DNA from: a virus
Direction: 5' to 3' (one strand)
Virus record (IMG/VR): IMGVR_UViG_3300029984_000001
Span: 124,001 to 188,000 of that record
Length of the DNA stretch: 64,000 nucleotides
Shown here: positions 43,350 through 53,160 of the stretch, in pieces
Numbering within the stretch: the first letter of the stretch is position 1
How the letters are laid out: each line of letters begins with the position of its first letter
Notes under the pieces: model-generated
Databases searched by the model: none
Told to the model about the DNA's origin: nothing
The model's input: only the letters and a program-made list of their open reading frames with translations
Made by a program: the position numbers and the translations under genes

Positions 43350-44059
43350 AAAACAATATAAGACAAGGAAAAATACATATGAATACTAATGGTAGTATAA
43401 TGGAAATAGTAAATTATAGAAATTCTCGTGATGTAGATATATTAATCACAACAGAACATTCTGATGGTAAAATATATAAATACATAGCAAAACATAGGAC
43501 TTATAATTCATTTCTAACTAAGTCTATAAAATCACCATATGACATATCAATATGTGACATTGCATATGTAGGAGAAGGTACATATAATAGTAATGATGAT
43601 GTATATATTGTATATCTATCAATGATAAGACGTTCATTGATGACAAAATGTAAATCTGACATTTGTAAAGAATGGACAAATTTTCAAACATTTGCATCAT
43701 GGTATGAAAATTCGTCTTATTATGTAGAGAATGAAGATTTAATAATGTATAGACTTAATCCTTATAAAAGAGAATATTCTCCAGATAATTACATATTAAT
43801 ACCATCTAACATAGCTAAATCTATACAATGCTATTTGAATAATAAAAGTAAAAAGGCAAAAATTGTAACTAATAAATACATAAATATGATACACGAAAAT
43901 CGAAGAGTTATATATTACAAATCATTTGATAGTAAAAAAGAAGCTGAAACTAATTATAATATGGCTAAATACAATATAATATTTAATCTTATTATAAAAT
44001 ATAAAGATATAATACCAGAAGACATTTATCATAAGTTAATCATAAATATAAGAGTATAA
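43340..44059 (+). CDS. Homing-endonuclease-like protein, 239 aa
   Basis: The opening NTNGSIMEIVNYRNSRDVDI followed by DIAYVGEGTYNS, then YLSMIRRSL and CKEWTNFQTFASWYEN follows the order of a phage/prophage family in which GYxGxGxY, W-x-x-ML-x-RCY and C-x-EW-x-NFQ-x-FA-x-WY are conserved and which is often annotated as homing endonuclease or AP2/HNH type. The RCY cysteine is missing here. Located directly before the DNA polymerase fragment, a common site for such genes. Moderate certainty. Confidence 0.5.
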   Translation: MELKNNIRQGKIHMNTNGSIMEIVNYRNSRDVDILITTEHSDGKIYKYIAKHRTYNSFLTKSIKSPYDISICDIAYVGEGTYNSNDDVYIVYLSMIRRSLMTKCKSDICKEWTNFQTFASWYENSSYYVENEDLIMYRLNPYKREYSPDNYILIPSNIAKSIQCYLNNKSKKAKIVTNKYINMIHENRRVIYYKSFDSKKEAETNYNMAKYNIIFNLIIKYKDIIPEDIYHKLIINIRV

Positions 44060-44078
44060 GCATTTTGTTTAAACATGT

Positions 44079-44110
44079 AAAAGAGGACATTTGGTTCTCT
44101 TTTATTTTTT
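44079..44110 (+). terminator. Intrinsic terminator
   Basis: AAAAGAGGAC / GTTCTCTTTT stem, then ATTTTTT. Confidence 0.8.
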
Positions 44111-44121
44111 ACAAACACCTA

Positions 44122-44133
44122 AACATCTAAGTA
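44122..44133 (+). promoter_or_regulatory. Late-type promoter candidate AACA-TCTAAG-TA
   Basis: Matches AACA-N6-TW, 23 nt before the ATG at 44157 of the DNA polymerase fragment. Confidence 0.6.
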
Positions 44134-44156
44134 TAGAAAGCTGAGGTGTTTATATC

Positions 44157-46226
44157 ATGAAAAGTGAGTTAATAAAAGGATATGAAGAAGGTTCCAATAT
44201 ATCATTATTAAATGTGATATATAATTATCCTAAAAAATTAGAAAGTGGTAAGTATGAGAAAACTGATAATGCCTCTTTTATTTTTTATGATTTTGAAAAA
44301 GATGAAGTAAGATTAGAAGAAATAGAAAATGTACCTTACGAATTTTGTGTTACAAAAGAAGGAATAAATCCAACTCATACCCAATTCTTTATGTCAAGAG
44401 ATGATGTAAAAGAAGTATGTTGTCCTTATAGACAATTGAATAAGAAAGTTGCAGAATTAACAGATCAAATGGATACCTTTAGAGAGAATATTCAAAATGG
44501 AAATGCTAGAGCAAATAGTAAATTACATTATGACCCAAGAGTATTGAGTTCTGATGTACATATAGAAGATAAATTAAAGAGTATGTTTGATAGAAGATAT
44601 GTAAATGATCTTGTACCTAAAGTAACAAAAGCATTTTTTGATATAGAATACGATGGTATAGATTTTAAAGGGATAGGAATTGATAGATTAGCTACATCTC
44701 CTATAAATGCTATATCATTGATAAATGAATCTGATAAAAGAATATATATCTTCTTATTAAGAAATAAGAAGAATCCACTAATAGAAGAATTTGAAAGATA
44801 TGCTAATACAGAACAAATAAATACTGATTTAAAAGAATTTATTAAAGATAGTGTTGGTGGATGGAAGAATGAAATAAGATACGGGCTAGATCAATATAGT
44901 TATAAATTTAATTTTTATGATGATGAGATAGAATTGATAAGAGACTTATTTGTAGTTATGAATTGGTTTAAACCCACATTCGTTTTAGTATGGAACATGG
45001 CATTCGATATTCCGTATATAAAGAACAGAATAATTAATTTAGGTTATGACCCTAAAGACATAATGTGTCATCCAGATTTTAAACATAAAGTTTGTGAATA
45101 TATTGTTGATGATGGAAAAGATAAAGATGGTAAACCTAAAAAAATTGAAGAGAGAGGAGATTTTTCAAAGATATCATCATATTCTGTATTTATGGATCAG
45201 ATGATACAATTTGCTTCGAGAAGAAAAGGTCAATCTAACTTTATTAGATATACTTTAGATTATATTGGAGATGCTATTTGTAATGTAAAGAAATTAGACT
45301 ATAGTCATATCACTACCAGAATAGCAGAGTTACCTTATAAAGATTATAAAACATTTGTATTCTATAATATTATGGATACTGTAGTTCAATATTGTATAGA
45401 TAAAAAAACTGCTGATGTAGAGTATGTATACACAAAAGCTTTAATGAATAATGTAAGATATAGTAAAGTGCATAGACAAACTACATATCAAACTACACGG
45501 ATGGCTAAAGAGTTTTATAATTATTATGAAGATGGTTTAATATTAGGAAATAATACAAATGCTTCTAACCCTAAACCTACAGAGAAATACCCAGGAGCTT
45601 ATGTAGCTCATCCTTTAAAGTTAAATGATTATTCAAAAGTAAAAGTTCATGGACAACCCGTAAATACAATTAGAAATGGAGTGGATTACGATTATAGTGC
45701 TCAATATCCTAATGAAGTTAGAGAAAATAATATGGCACCTCATTCCCAAATTGCTAAAATAATAATAGATCAAGTAGTCCATCAAAATGAGAATCCTTAT
45801 AATAATAAATATTATACTCGTGGAGGAGATTTCTTAGAGGATTACATGACAAGAAGTATATTACAAATGTGTCATAAATGGTTTAATCTCGGTACATATT
45901 CAGATTTAATAGATGATGTAAGAGATCATGTTAATAAAATGAATTTAATGTATAATCCAACACCATTTATAGGAACTGATATTACATTTATGAGAAGAAT
46001 AAACTCAGATAATATGAGACAATTTATGGTAAGAGATAAAATTGAAGATAAACAAGTATTTATGACAAGAAATAGAATTCCAGATTATAGTTTGGTTAAT
46101 AGTATATTTGTAGATGATTATGTATATAATAATGATAAAAGATATCAAAAAGAAACTACATCTGATAAGAATTCTAAACTTAAATATCAAGATGATGATA
46201 ATAGTAGTGAAGGAGAAGAAGAATAG
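44157..46226 (+). CDS. Family B DNA polymerase, N-terminal part (exonuclease + motif A), split gene
   Basis: Proofreading and first palm part of a family B DNA polymerase. Exo I is FFDIEYDG (near residue 162), Exo II LVWNMAFDIPYI (near 280), Exo III YNIMDTVVQY (near 402). Palm motif A is DYDYSAQYPNEV (near 509). It ends at 689 aa with an acidic tail; motifs B and C are missing. A fragment with the post-motif-B region and motif C lies on the other strand at 64000-61535, so the enzyme is probably assembled from two polypeptides. Four FMxR motifs occur (FFMSRD, TFMRRI, QFMVRD, VFMTRN), three of them in the last 90 residues. Confidence 0.85.
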   Translation: MKSELIKGYEEGSNISLLNVIYNYPKKLESGKYEKTDNASFIFYDFEKDEVRLEEIENVPYEFCVTKEGINPTHTQFFMSRDDVKEVCCPYRQLNKKVAELTDQMDTFRENIQNGNARANSKLHYDPRVLSSDVHIEDKLKSMFDRRYVNDLVPKVTKAFFDIEYDGIDFKGIGIDRLATSPINAISLINESDKRIYIFLLRNKKNPLIEEFERYANTEQINTDLKEFIKDSVGGWKNEIRYGLDQYSYKFNFYDDEIELIRDLFVVMNWFKPTFVLVWNMAFDIPYIKNRIINLGYDPKDIMCHPDFKHKVCEYIVDDGKDKDGKPKKIEERGDFSKISSYSVFMDQMIQFASRRKGQSNFIRYTLDYIGDAICNVKKLDYSHITTRIAELPYKDYKTFVFYNIMDTVVQYCIDKKTADVEYVYTKALMNNVRYSKVHRQTTYQTTRMAKEFYNYYEDGLILGNNTNASNPKPTEKYPGAYVAHPLKLNDYSKVKVHGQPVNTIRNGVDYDYSAQYPNEVRENNMAPHSQIAKIIIDQVVHQNENPYNNKYYTRGGDFLEDYMTRSILQMCHKWFNLGTYSDLIDDVRDHVNKMNLMYNPTPFIGTDITFMRRINSDNMRQFMVRDKIEDKQVFMTRNRIPDYSLVNSIFVDDYVYNNDKRYQKETTSDKNSKLKYQDDDNSSEGEEE

Positions 46227-46227
46227 A

Positions 46228-46848
46228 ATGTTATTAAGTGAACTAGAAGTATTAATCAATAATTTTAAAATATTAAAATCTGATATAGTATATCTTAGAG
46301 GGCAGACTATTTTTGGTGTTGATATAACTTTTACTGTAGTAAAAGAGACTCAATTCATAAATCCAAGTTGGATAACTTTAGTTGTCAATATAAAAGATTG
46401 GATGGATTTATTTAAGTCTCTTAAAGAGAATAATATTAAATATGAAAATAAAGTTATAGATTTAGTTAATTCAGACTTTATAACTTTTAAAGGAAAGAAT
46501 TATTATTATAAATCTGACTTTATAATAAGAAAGTTTGAAGAGAAAATATTTATAATACATAATACTTTAAAAAATAAACAACCTAATGTTTTAATAGATA
46601 ATTTAAGAAAAGATAATAAGTTCAACACAACTTTAGATAAAGAATTTAAAAGTAGCAATGGTGCTTATTTGTATAAAACTCAAGAATATTGTATAAGTAT
46701 ATATAAATCATTATTAGGCATTGTCGCAAAGGATAATGTATTATTAGATATATATGATTCTGAAGATTTATATTTTACTACAAGATTCTCTCTAATAAAT
46801 AAAACTCAAACAGTTTTTGTATATTTACATTTAAGAAAACTACCTTAA
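46228..46848 (+). CDS. Hypothetical protein, 206 aa
   Basis: Not recognised. ATG 46228 is 1 nt after the polymerase stop, with GAAGGAGAAG upstream, so it is co-translated with the polymerase fragment. Soluble, Lys/Ile-rich. Confidence 0.65.
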   Translation: MLLSELEVLINNFKILKSDIVYLRGQTIFGVDITFTVVKETQFINPSWITLVVNIKDWMDLFKSLKENNIKYENKVIDLVNSDFITFKGKNYYYKSDFIIRKFEEKIFIIHNTLKNKQPNVLIDNLRKDNKFNTTLDKEFKSSNGAYLYKTQEYCISIYKSLLGIVAKDNVLLDIYDSEDLYFTTRFSLINKTQTVFVYLHLRKLP

Positions 46849-46876
46849 AGGGAACTGCAAAGTTCCTTTATTTTTT
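46846..46876 (+). terminator. Intrinsic terminator
   Basis: TAAAGGGAACT / AGTTCCTTTA stem, then TTTTTTA. Confidence 0.85.
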
Positions 46877-46884
46877 ATGCTCGA

Positions 46885-46896
46885 AACATTTAAATA
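46885..46896 (+). promoter_or_regulatory. Late-type promoter candidate AACA-TTTAAA-TA
   Basis: Matches AACA-N6-TW, 21 nt before the portal ATG at 46918 and directly after a terminator. Confidence 0.65.
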
Positions 46897-46917
46897 ATGT
46901 AAGAGGAGGTAGTAATT

Positions 46918-49194
46918 ATGGCTATTAACCAAGATAAAAAACCAAATAGAAGTTTAATCTCTAAATTTACTCAATCTATATCAGATAAGATATCTGACCT
47001 AAGAGTAAATACAACTTTTTTACCAGCGAATATTACTGATGATACTAGATATATAACTAAGAATATAAACGATTCTATAAATAGTTTAGTATCTCATAAT
47101 GAAGAAATATCAGGACAAGTTAATATGGCTAATATATATAACAGATTAGCTAACGATAATATGTCTGATGATGGTAAGAGCACTATAGATGCTATATTTA
47201 ATTCTAAACAATTATCAGAACAAGTAATGCCCAATTTTATACAAAATAAACAATTACTGGAATATGAAGAAATAATAGATACAATAGTAAAATATTTTCC
47301 CACTATGCAGGATGTATTAAATGTAAAAAAAGATCATGTATTATGTGCAGATCATAATACAAAAGACTTTATTAATGTTTTGGATACAGTAACTTCATCA
47401 TCTAATGATGAAGATAGAACTTCAGCAGTTCAAAAGAATGTACAATATATAAAGGATAAATATGATTTAATAAACCAGTTTGATAAATTTTATGATATTA
47501 CAGCTAAGTATGGTGAATGTTTTATATATATAAAAGGATATGATGCAGCGATTGGGGAGTTATTAAAACAAAAAGAAGATAAAAATAATAACAGATATGT
47601 GAGTGAAAGTGCTAATTTGAATTTTAATAATTATTTCGATTCAGCAAATAATGGTCCTATTAGTTTATATAAAGATGCCGATAAATATGATAAACTAAGA
47701 GAGCTTTTAAATGAAGTTAATTTTAATATAAATATAAATGAAGGACCTATACAATCATATATAAAAGAATCAACCGATCTTAGAAAAATTATAACTGAAC
47801 AAGAGATGGGTTATAAATCTATGGATAAATCTATAGTTCCAAATCAATTAGGATTTGAAGGATTGAATGACGGTCTAATAGATACAGGTAATTTAAAGAA
47901 ACCAAAAAGTAAAAAGAATATGGATAATCCTAAACTAGATTTAAAAGGTTGTATTGTACGTAGATTAAAGAGAGAAAATATATTACCTTTATTTTTCGAG
48001 GAAGATACTGTAGGTGGATATTTCTATATAGAATGCGATTATGCTGCTACTTTATTACCACAAAAGAATGGTCTAAATGCATTAAAAGGTAATATGGCAA
48101 ATATGACATCTATATTCAATAACATGAGATCGTCAGAGAAGAAAGATATAATGGGATTTGTAGCAGATAAAGTATCTGATATGATAGATGCTAAATTTGT
48201 AACTAATAACCAAGATTTAAAGAAGGAAATATATTTAATATTAAAAAATAGTAAAATGCTTGATAAAGGTAAAACTACAGTCAATGTAACATATATATCA
48301 CCCGCAGACGTAGTACATATGAAGTTTGATGAAGACCCTGTAACACATAGAGGAGTTTCCGACTTAGATAAGTCTATTGTCCCTGCTAGTATGTATGTAA
48401 ACCTTTATACAACAAATACTATAGGAATATTAACAAGAGGTTTTGATAAGAGAGTTTACTATGTAAAGAATAGAGTAGATACAAATATATCTAGAACTTT
48501 ATTAAGTGTTATGAATCAACTTAAACGTGGAAATATGGGTGTCAGAGAAATATCTAATCCTAAAACATCTTTAGGAATTTCAGGTAGATTCAATGATACA
48601 TTAATTCCAGTTGGACAATCAGGTGATGCTCCTGTAACTATGGAAAATATGCCTGGACAAGATATAGATACTAAACCAGAATTAATGGAAACATTAAAAG
48701 AATTAGCAGTAGGACCTACTGATGTTCCTTTAGATTATGTAGATCAATCTAAAAGTGTAGATTTTGCTACTAGATTAACTATGTCTAGTTATAAACTATT
48801 AAGAGCTGTATATAAAAGACAAGGACAAACTAATCCATTCTTTACTATGATATTCCAAAAGATATATGATTATGAATTTGATGATGAGAATGATCCAGAA
48901 AATCATAAAAGTAAATTAAAAGTTACTTTACCATCTCCTGTATATATAAATCAAATGGGGGTAGCTGAAGTATACAGAGTAGTAAATGATTATTCTACAG
49001 GTTTAGCAGATGCAGAATTTGTAGATCCAAATGACACACAAACGGATATAAAGAAAAAATTATTTATTCGAGAGCATAATAAATTGGTAATGGGTTCTCA
49101 ATTAGATAGAAATATATTATCTCAAGCAAAAGATTATGCTAAACTTGAGGCTGCTAAATTTGTAACTACTACAGATGATAATCAAAGTATGTAA
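46918..49194 (+). CDS. Portal protein, 758 aa
   Basis: Dodecameric portal at the capsid vertex through which DNA is packaged. Portal-like order: a long N-terminal region, KYGECFIYIKGYD (wing), GYFYIECD, YISPADVVHMKFDED, a helical stem with FDKRVYYVKNRVDTNISRTL, and late residues VGPTDVPLDYVDQSKSVDFATRLTM followed by LRAVYKRQ, as in T4 gp20-like portals (the LP-x-DY block). Size is large but normal for big myoviruses. It is the only packaging gene on the plus strand here and converges with the tail genes. Confidence 0.78.
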   Translation: MAINQDKKPNRSLISKFTQSISDKISDLRVNTTFLPANITDDTRYITKNINDSINSLVSHNEEISGQVNMANIYNRLANDNMSDDGKSTIDAIFNSKQLSEQVMPNFIQNKQLLEYEEIIDTIVKYFPTMQDVLNVKKDHVLCADHNTKDFINVLDTVTSSSNDEDRTSAVQKNVQYIKDKYDLINQFDKFYDITAKYGECFIYIKGYDAAIGELLKQKEDKNNNRYVSESANLNFNNYFDSANNGPISLYKDADKYDKLRELLNEVNFNININEGPIQSYIKESTDLRKIITEQEMGYKSMDKSIVPNQLGFEGLNDGLIDTGNLKKPKSKKNMDNPKLDLKGCIVRRLKRENILPLFFEEDTVGGYFYIECDYAATLLPQKNGLNALKGNMANMTSIFNNMRSSEKKDIMGFVADKVSDMIDAKFVTNNQDLKKEIYLILKNSKMLDKGKTTVNVTYISPADVVHMKFDEDPVTHRGVSDLDKSIVPASMYVNLYTTNTIGILTRGFDKRVYYVKNRVDTNISRTLLSVMNQLKRGNMGVREISNPKTSLGISGRFNDTLIPVGQSGDAPVTMENMPGQDIDTKPELMETLKELAVGPTDVPLDYVDQSKSVDFATRLTMSSYKLLRAVYKRQGQTNPFFTMIFQKIYDYEFDDENDPENHKSKLKVTLPSPVYINQMGVAEVYRVVNDYSTGLADAEFVDPNDTQTDIKKKLFIREHNKLVMGSQLDRNILSQAKDYAKLEAAKFVTTTDDNQSM

Positions 49195-49211
49195 AATATA
49201 TTAGCGTAAAA

Positions 49212-49241
49212 ATCCTACAGGTATTATCCTGTAGGAATATT
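49212..49241 (+). terminator. Bidirectional terminator
   Basis: TCCTACAGG / CCTGTAGGA stem between the converging portal and tail tube genes, followed by ATATTTTAT. Confidence 0.75.
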
Positions 49242-50024
49242 TTATGATACTTTTACTTTTTCTAATGCTTTCCATTTATATTCATCCGAGTTGATAATCA
49301 TTTTATCTACATTGTCATCACTTAATAACCATGCTAATGCTTCTTGTGCTTTTAAATATACAGCTTGACCAGTTACTGGGAATACATTATAAGAAACTGT
49401 AATATCTTTTTTATCAATATCACCAACGTCTCCATTAATCATACTTTCTTCCGCAGTAGTTGGGTAAGCAGCTAAGAATAAAACAGCTTTTTCAACTTGT
49501 CTATAAGTATTATCTGTTTCTATTAACATATGTATACCTACTTCGTTTTCCCATCCAGCTTCCATATCTCCACTTGCTATTAATCCATGATAATGTTTAG
49601 CTTGTTTAGCTTTTGGATCTTTAACACCTTTAAGATAAGTCTCATGATATTTGGTAATAGTCATACCTGATTTTTCAGTAAATGTCATATTAATTGTTGA
49701 TGCTGTAGGTTCATTTACTTTTGAAATCATATTTAATTGATTAATACCATCAGATAATTCTAAAGTATCGATAGTGATATCTTCTATACCATCTATACCT
49801 TTAAATTCATGCTCTAGAATCCAATTATAATTTCTTATAATCAAACCATATTCATCAGGATATTTTTTTGCTAAAGCTTCCATAAATGGTGGTGATTGTA
49901 TAACTAAGTATACTTTATAACCAGACTCATATAAATTAAATTGTTTTAAATTAGAAAAGTCAGTAACTCCTCTAAATAGATTACTATCTAATACACTCCT
50001 AGGAGCTTTTAAACCTTTATACAT
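49242..50024 (-). CDS. Tail tube protein, 260 aa
   Basis: Probable inner tail tube subunit of the contractile tail: it lies directly behind the sheath gene (20 nt) in the same direction, as in most myoviruses. Beta-rich with the tube-like segment ELSDGINQLNMISKVNEPTA, TFTEKSGMTITKYHETYLKG and an extended C-terminus ending in a short Lys/Val tail. RBS AGAGGAGG. No sequence motif is decisive, so the call rests on size, fold impression and order. Confidence 0.65.
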   Translation of the reverse strand: MYKGLKAPRSVLDSNLFRGVTDFSNLKQFNLYESGYKVYLVIQSPPFMEALAKKYPDEYGLIIRNYNWILEHEFKGIDGIEDITIDTLELSDGINQLNMISKVNEPTASTINMTFTEKSGMTITKYHETYLKGVKDPKAKQAKHYHGLIASGDMEAGWENEVGIHMLIETDNTYRQVEKAVLFLAAYPTTAEESMINGDVGDIDKKDITVSYNVFPVTGQAVYLKAQEALAWLLSDDNVDKMIINSDEYKWKALEKVKVS

Positions 50025-50044
50025 ATTTCATACCTCCTCTTTTA

Positions 50045-51928
50045 TTAGTTTCCATTTGTTAAGTATATTTGGAATTGTTCTTGTGCTACGAAATCTTTAA
50101 ATTCAACATTCAATGCGGCTAAGAATACTTTATTTTGTTTAGCTGTTGCATCTTGAAGATATACTAATTCTAATTTAACGAAATTAGCTCTATTTTTAGA
50201 TAATACTCTATTTTCAATTGTTTCTTGATAATCTTCTAAATCCTTTTCTTCAATAAAAGTATATCTAGTAGAAGGACATAAAGTTCTAATATCTTTGATA
50301 ACTTTTTGAAGATTAAAGATATTAGAAATATATGAAGCTTCAGTTATATCATCATATGATGTAATTTCTGTATCTTGTACTAATACTTCATCATACTTAA
50401 CAGCATAATTTAATCTTATATCTATAAAATTATCTCTTTGTTTAACCTCTGGAAGATTAATAGGTCTGAAATTTTCAGTACCTAAAATACATCTAGGGAA
50501 CTTAATACCAAATTTAAGTCCAGCAAATGGACAACTTCTACTATTTTTAAAATGAACCAAAGCATTCTCACATAACTCTAATACAGAAGTTACCGTAATT
50601 TGTTTTTTAGAGAATGGATCTATGATATCATAATATAAAGGATATGTAGCTGAGAACATTGTATTTTGATCATTTGAAAGGTAAGTTTCTCCCTCACCAA
50701 TAATATCTGAATAATTAGTATTATCTAATATTCCCATATCTCTGAAATAAAATGGATCTAATCTGAATGATACTAAGTTTGTTATAGCTTTCTTTACAGG
50801 TAGAGGATATGCTGCATCTGGAATCAAATCAATTTTAAAATTATCTATATCATAAATATCGGTTGTCAATTGTCCTGTGAAGAACTTAACTAATTCATCT
50901 TTATATGAATCTGTATTAATTGGAAAAGAACCAAATGAACCGTTTGTACCATTATCCAAAGTCAATCCAAATGCATAAGATAAATTAGCATAACCAGTTG
51001 ATTTATCTAAACTTAATCCAGTTAATGGTACACCAGTTCTATCTTTACAATTAAATAAATCTACATTCATTAGATACTCAAAATCTAATCCTGTTAATTT
51101 AGATAATTCTTCAGCCATCATTTCCCAATAAGATTCAAATAAATCACATTTAATTTGTTCACTATATTGAGTGATTACGGTCTTTATAGACATATTCTTT
51201 TCATACTCTTCGATATCAGCATTAGATGTAAAGTTAAGAGTTTCTAATACTTCAGAACTTTCTATTACTTCTAAACTATATTTCATATAACTTAATCTTT
51301 TAGAAACAGTATAATCTGAAGATATTCTAATTCTTTTTAAACTTTCACCTCTACCATTATCTACAATTACAAATAAAGGATATATTTTATTCTCCTCATC
51401 AAGAGTAGATTTAACTATTGTAGATAATTCTTTAATATTTTTAATGTTAGAGAATGATTTACCAGTATATTTTAATTTTACGATAGTATCCATTAATGGT
51501 TTATTACCTTCAGAGATAATAGTTTCTTCCCCTGTTAATGTATCTACAAATAATGAATAACCATCTGTATTAGTCTTTTGAACCTGAGATGTTATTATTT
51601 GACCATATATAACTATATTAGCAAGAGTAGAATTAGGTGCTACTATTCTCTTAAATATTATTTTTGCTTCCTTTTGTGCCAATATAGCAGCAGTTAATAA
51701 CTCTTGTCCATATTTAACAAATGATGGTTTCTTTCCGTATTTATTAAAAAATGTTATACCCTCTGTAGAAGGTTCAATTACTTGCATATCTTCTATACCT
51801 TTACTCGATGGTGCAGCTATCAAAAAAACAGGACCATCATATGCAACGGTTGTTTCTATAGTCTTAGATGCAGAATTATCTTTAATTGAAATCTTTGATT
51901 CTGGCGTTACAATTTTAGCTTTAGCCAT
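50045..51928 (-). CDS. Tail sheath protein, 627 aa
   Basis: Contractile sheath subunit. N-terminal part ETTVAYDGPVFLIAAPSSKG and LLTAAILAQKEAKIIFKRIV is the usual sheath opening; DRTGVPLTGLSLDKSTGYAN and the C-terminal block (KVIKDIRTLCPSTRYTFIEE, NRVLSKNRANFVKLELVY, VFLAALNVEF) match the conserved subtilisin-like and C-terminal interlocking parts. Length fits T4 gp18-like sheaths (about 620-690 aa). RBS AAAGGAGG. Confidence 0.87.
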   Translation of the reverse strand: MAKAKIVTPESKISIKDNSASKTIETTVAYDGPVFLIAAPSSKGIEDMQVIEPSTEGITFFNKYGKKPSFVKYGQELLTAAILAQKEAKIIFKRIVAPNSTLANIVIYGQIITSQVQKTNTDGYSLFVDTLTGEETIISEGNKPLMDTIVKLKYTGKSFSNIKNIKELSTIVKSTLDEENKIYPLFVIVDNGRGESLKRIRISSDYTVSKRLSYMKYSLEVIESSEVLETLNFTSNADIEEYEKNMSIKTVITQYSEQIKCDLFESYWEMMAEELSKLTGLDFEYLMNVDLFNCKDRTGVPLTGLSLDKSTGYANLSYAFGLTLDNGTNGSFGSFPINTDSYKDELVKFFTGQLTTDIYDIDNFKIDLIPDAAYPLPVKKAITNLVSFRLDPFYFRDMGILDNTNYSDIIGEGETYLSNDQNTMFSATYPLYYDIIDPFSKKQITVTSVLELCENALVHFKNSRSCPFAGLKFGIKFPRCILGTENFRPINLPEVKQRDNFIDIRLNYAVKYDEVLVQDTEITSYDDITEASYISNIFNLQKVIKDIRTLCPSTRYTFIEEKDLEDYQETIENRVLSKNRANFVKLELVYLQDATAKQNKVFLAALNVEFKDFVAQEQFQIYLTNGN

Positions 51929-51953
51929 TATAATTCCTCCTTTAAATTTATAT

Positions 51954-51965
51954 TATTGATATGTT
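51954..51965 (-). promoter_or_regulatory. Late-type promoter candidate AACA-TATCAA-TA (minus)
   Basis: On the minus strand, 26 nt before the sheath ATG at 51928. Matches AACA-N6-TW. Confidence 0.6.
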
Positions 51966-51982
51966 AGAATGCACCATTAGCT

Positions 51983-52711
51983 CTAAATCATTATTTTCTC
52001 TAATGGTGAGTATTTTGCACCATCAGATAGTACTGCATTTACAATAGATTCATCTATATTTTCACTTGTAATACTAGCGAATGGTGAAGTAAATTTAGAC
52101 ATTTGTTTCATAGGGATATATTGATAATTTGTCATGCTCTTCATATCTGTATGTCTAAATAATGTTTTAATATCATCCTTGGAACGACAAACTTCAGCCT
52201 GAAGTATACCAAATAATTGAGCATTCAATTTATAAGACTCCCCATTCAAATCAATATTATCTAAGAAATAATTAAATATAGTAGAATAATCTATAGTATT
52301 AGGTAGTTTACCTGTCATAAACATTCCTAGTAATATATCAGCATTTGATACCTTCTGTTCTAACATTACAGATTTTACTATTTTAGAACCACTCTTATAT
52401 TTTAATAATCTATAATCAGTTTCATCTGAATCTTTTGTTAATTTGAGTGCTTTTACTTTTTCGATTTTATCTGGTATAGTTGTAAATATTGTTGGATAAT
52501 TAAAAGTTTGTAATCCACTATGTTTACCTTTTGTATCGAATATAGCAAAATTCAACATACCCATTATATTTACATTATCCCCAACTATTTCTGCAAATTT
52601 TCTTTCAAAATATATTTCTGGTACATAGAATATAAATTCTCCCTCTATATTAAATACTAAAGATTCACCATCTCTTTTTATATAAGCTGGTACTTTATAT
52701 TTACTTTCCAT
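51983..52711 (-). CDS. Putative virion protein, 242 aa
   Basis: Not recognised. RBS AAGGAGG. Beta-rich start (KVPAYIKRDGESLVFNIEGE) and a helical end. Its place between the head/terminase genes and the sheath suggests a neck or tail completion protein; no motif proves it. Confidence 0.6.
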   Translation of the reverse strand: MESKYKVPAYIKRDGESLVFNIEGEFIFYVPEIYFERKFAEIVGDNVNIMGMLNFAIFDTKGKHSGLQTFNYPTIFTTIPDKIEKVKALKLTKDSDETDYRLLKYKSGSKIVKSVMLEQKVSNADILLGMFMTGKLPNTIDYSTIFNYFLDNIDLNGESYKLNAQLFGILQAEVCRSKDDIKTLFRHTDMKSMTNYQYIPMKQMSKFTSPFASITSENIDESIVNAVLSDGAKYSPLEKIMI

Positions 52712-52752
52712 AAATCTCCACCTCCTTAATTATAAAGTTTTATCAATTAATC

Positions 52753-52783
52753 GTAAAATACAGATGTGGATAACCACATCTGC
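52753..52783 (-). terminator. Intrinsic terminator (minus)
   Basis: CAGATGTGG / CCACATCTG stem, TTAT loop, T-rich tail on the minus strand (TATTTTAC). Confidence 0.75.
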
Positions 52784-52788
52784 AATGT

Positions 52789-53157
52789 TTAAACTATAGG
52801 TTCTGGTACAACTATACTTCCATCTGCATTATAATCAATATCAAAAGATGGTGAAGTTAAATTAGTTAAATCTCTAATTTGTGAAGGGAATATTTTTTCA
52901 TTATAAGATTGATGTGTTGTAGACATATCTAACATGAAATATTCTTGACCTGATTCCACATTAATTTTTGATACATCACCAGTAAAAGTTAATAATTTAC
53001 CATCTTTTACTATTTTTATAGCGATATTATCTCCTTGAGAAAATTGTGTACTTTTTGCTGTACGATCAGCATACGTCACTTTGATACTTAATGATTTAAG
53101 CACATTACACTCTGTACTTGTAACAATAGAGTCTAGTTTTAATTCCTTATAAGCCAT
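52789..53157 (-). CDS. Putative small virion protein, 122 aa
   Basis: Not recognised. Beta-rich (ADRTAKSTQFSQGDNIAIKIVKDGKLLTFTG), similar in composition to head decoration or neck proteins. 3 nt after the preceding gene's stop, RBS AAAGGAGG. Confidence 0.6.
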   Translation of the reverse strand: MAYKELKLDSIVTSTECNVLKSLSIKVTYADRTAKSTQFSQGDNIAIKIVKDGKLLTFTGDVSKINVESGQEYFMLDMSTTHQSYNEKIFPSQIRDLTNLTSPSFDIDYNADGSIVVPEPIV

Positions 53158-53160
53158 ATT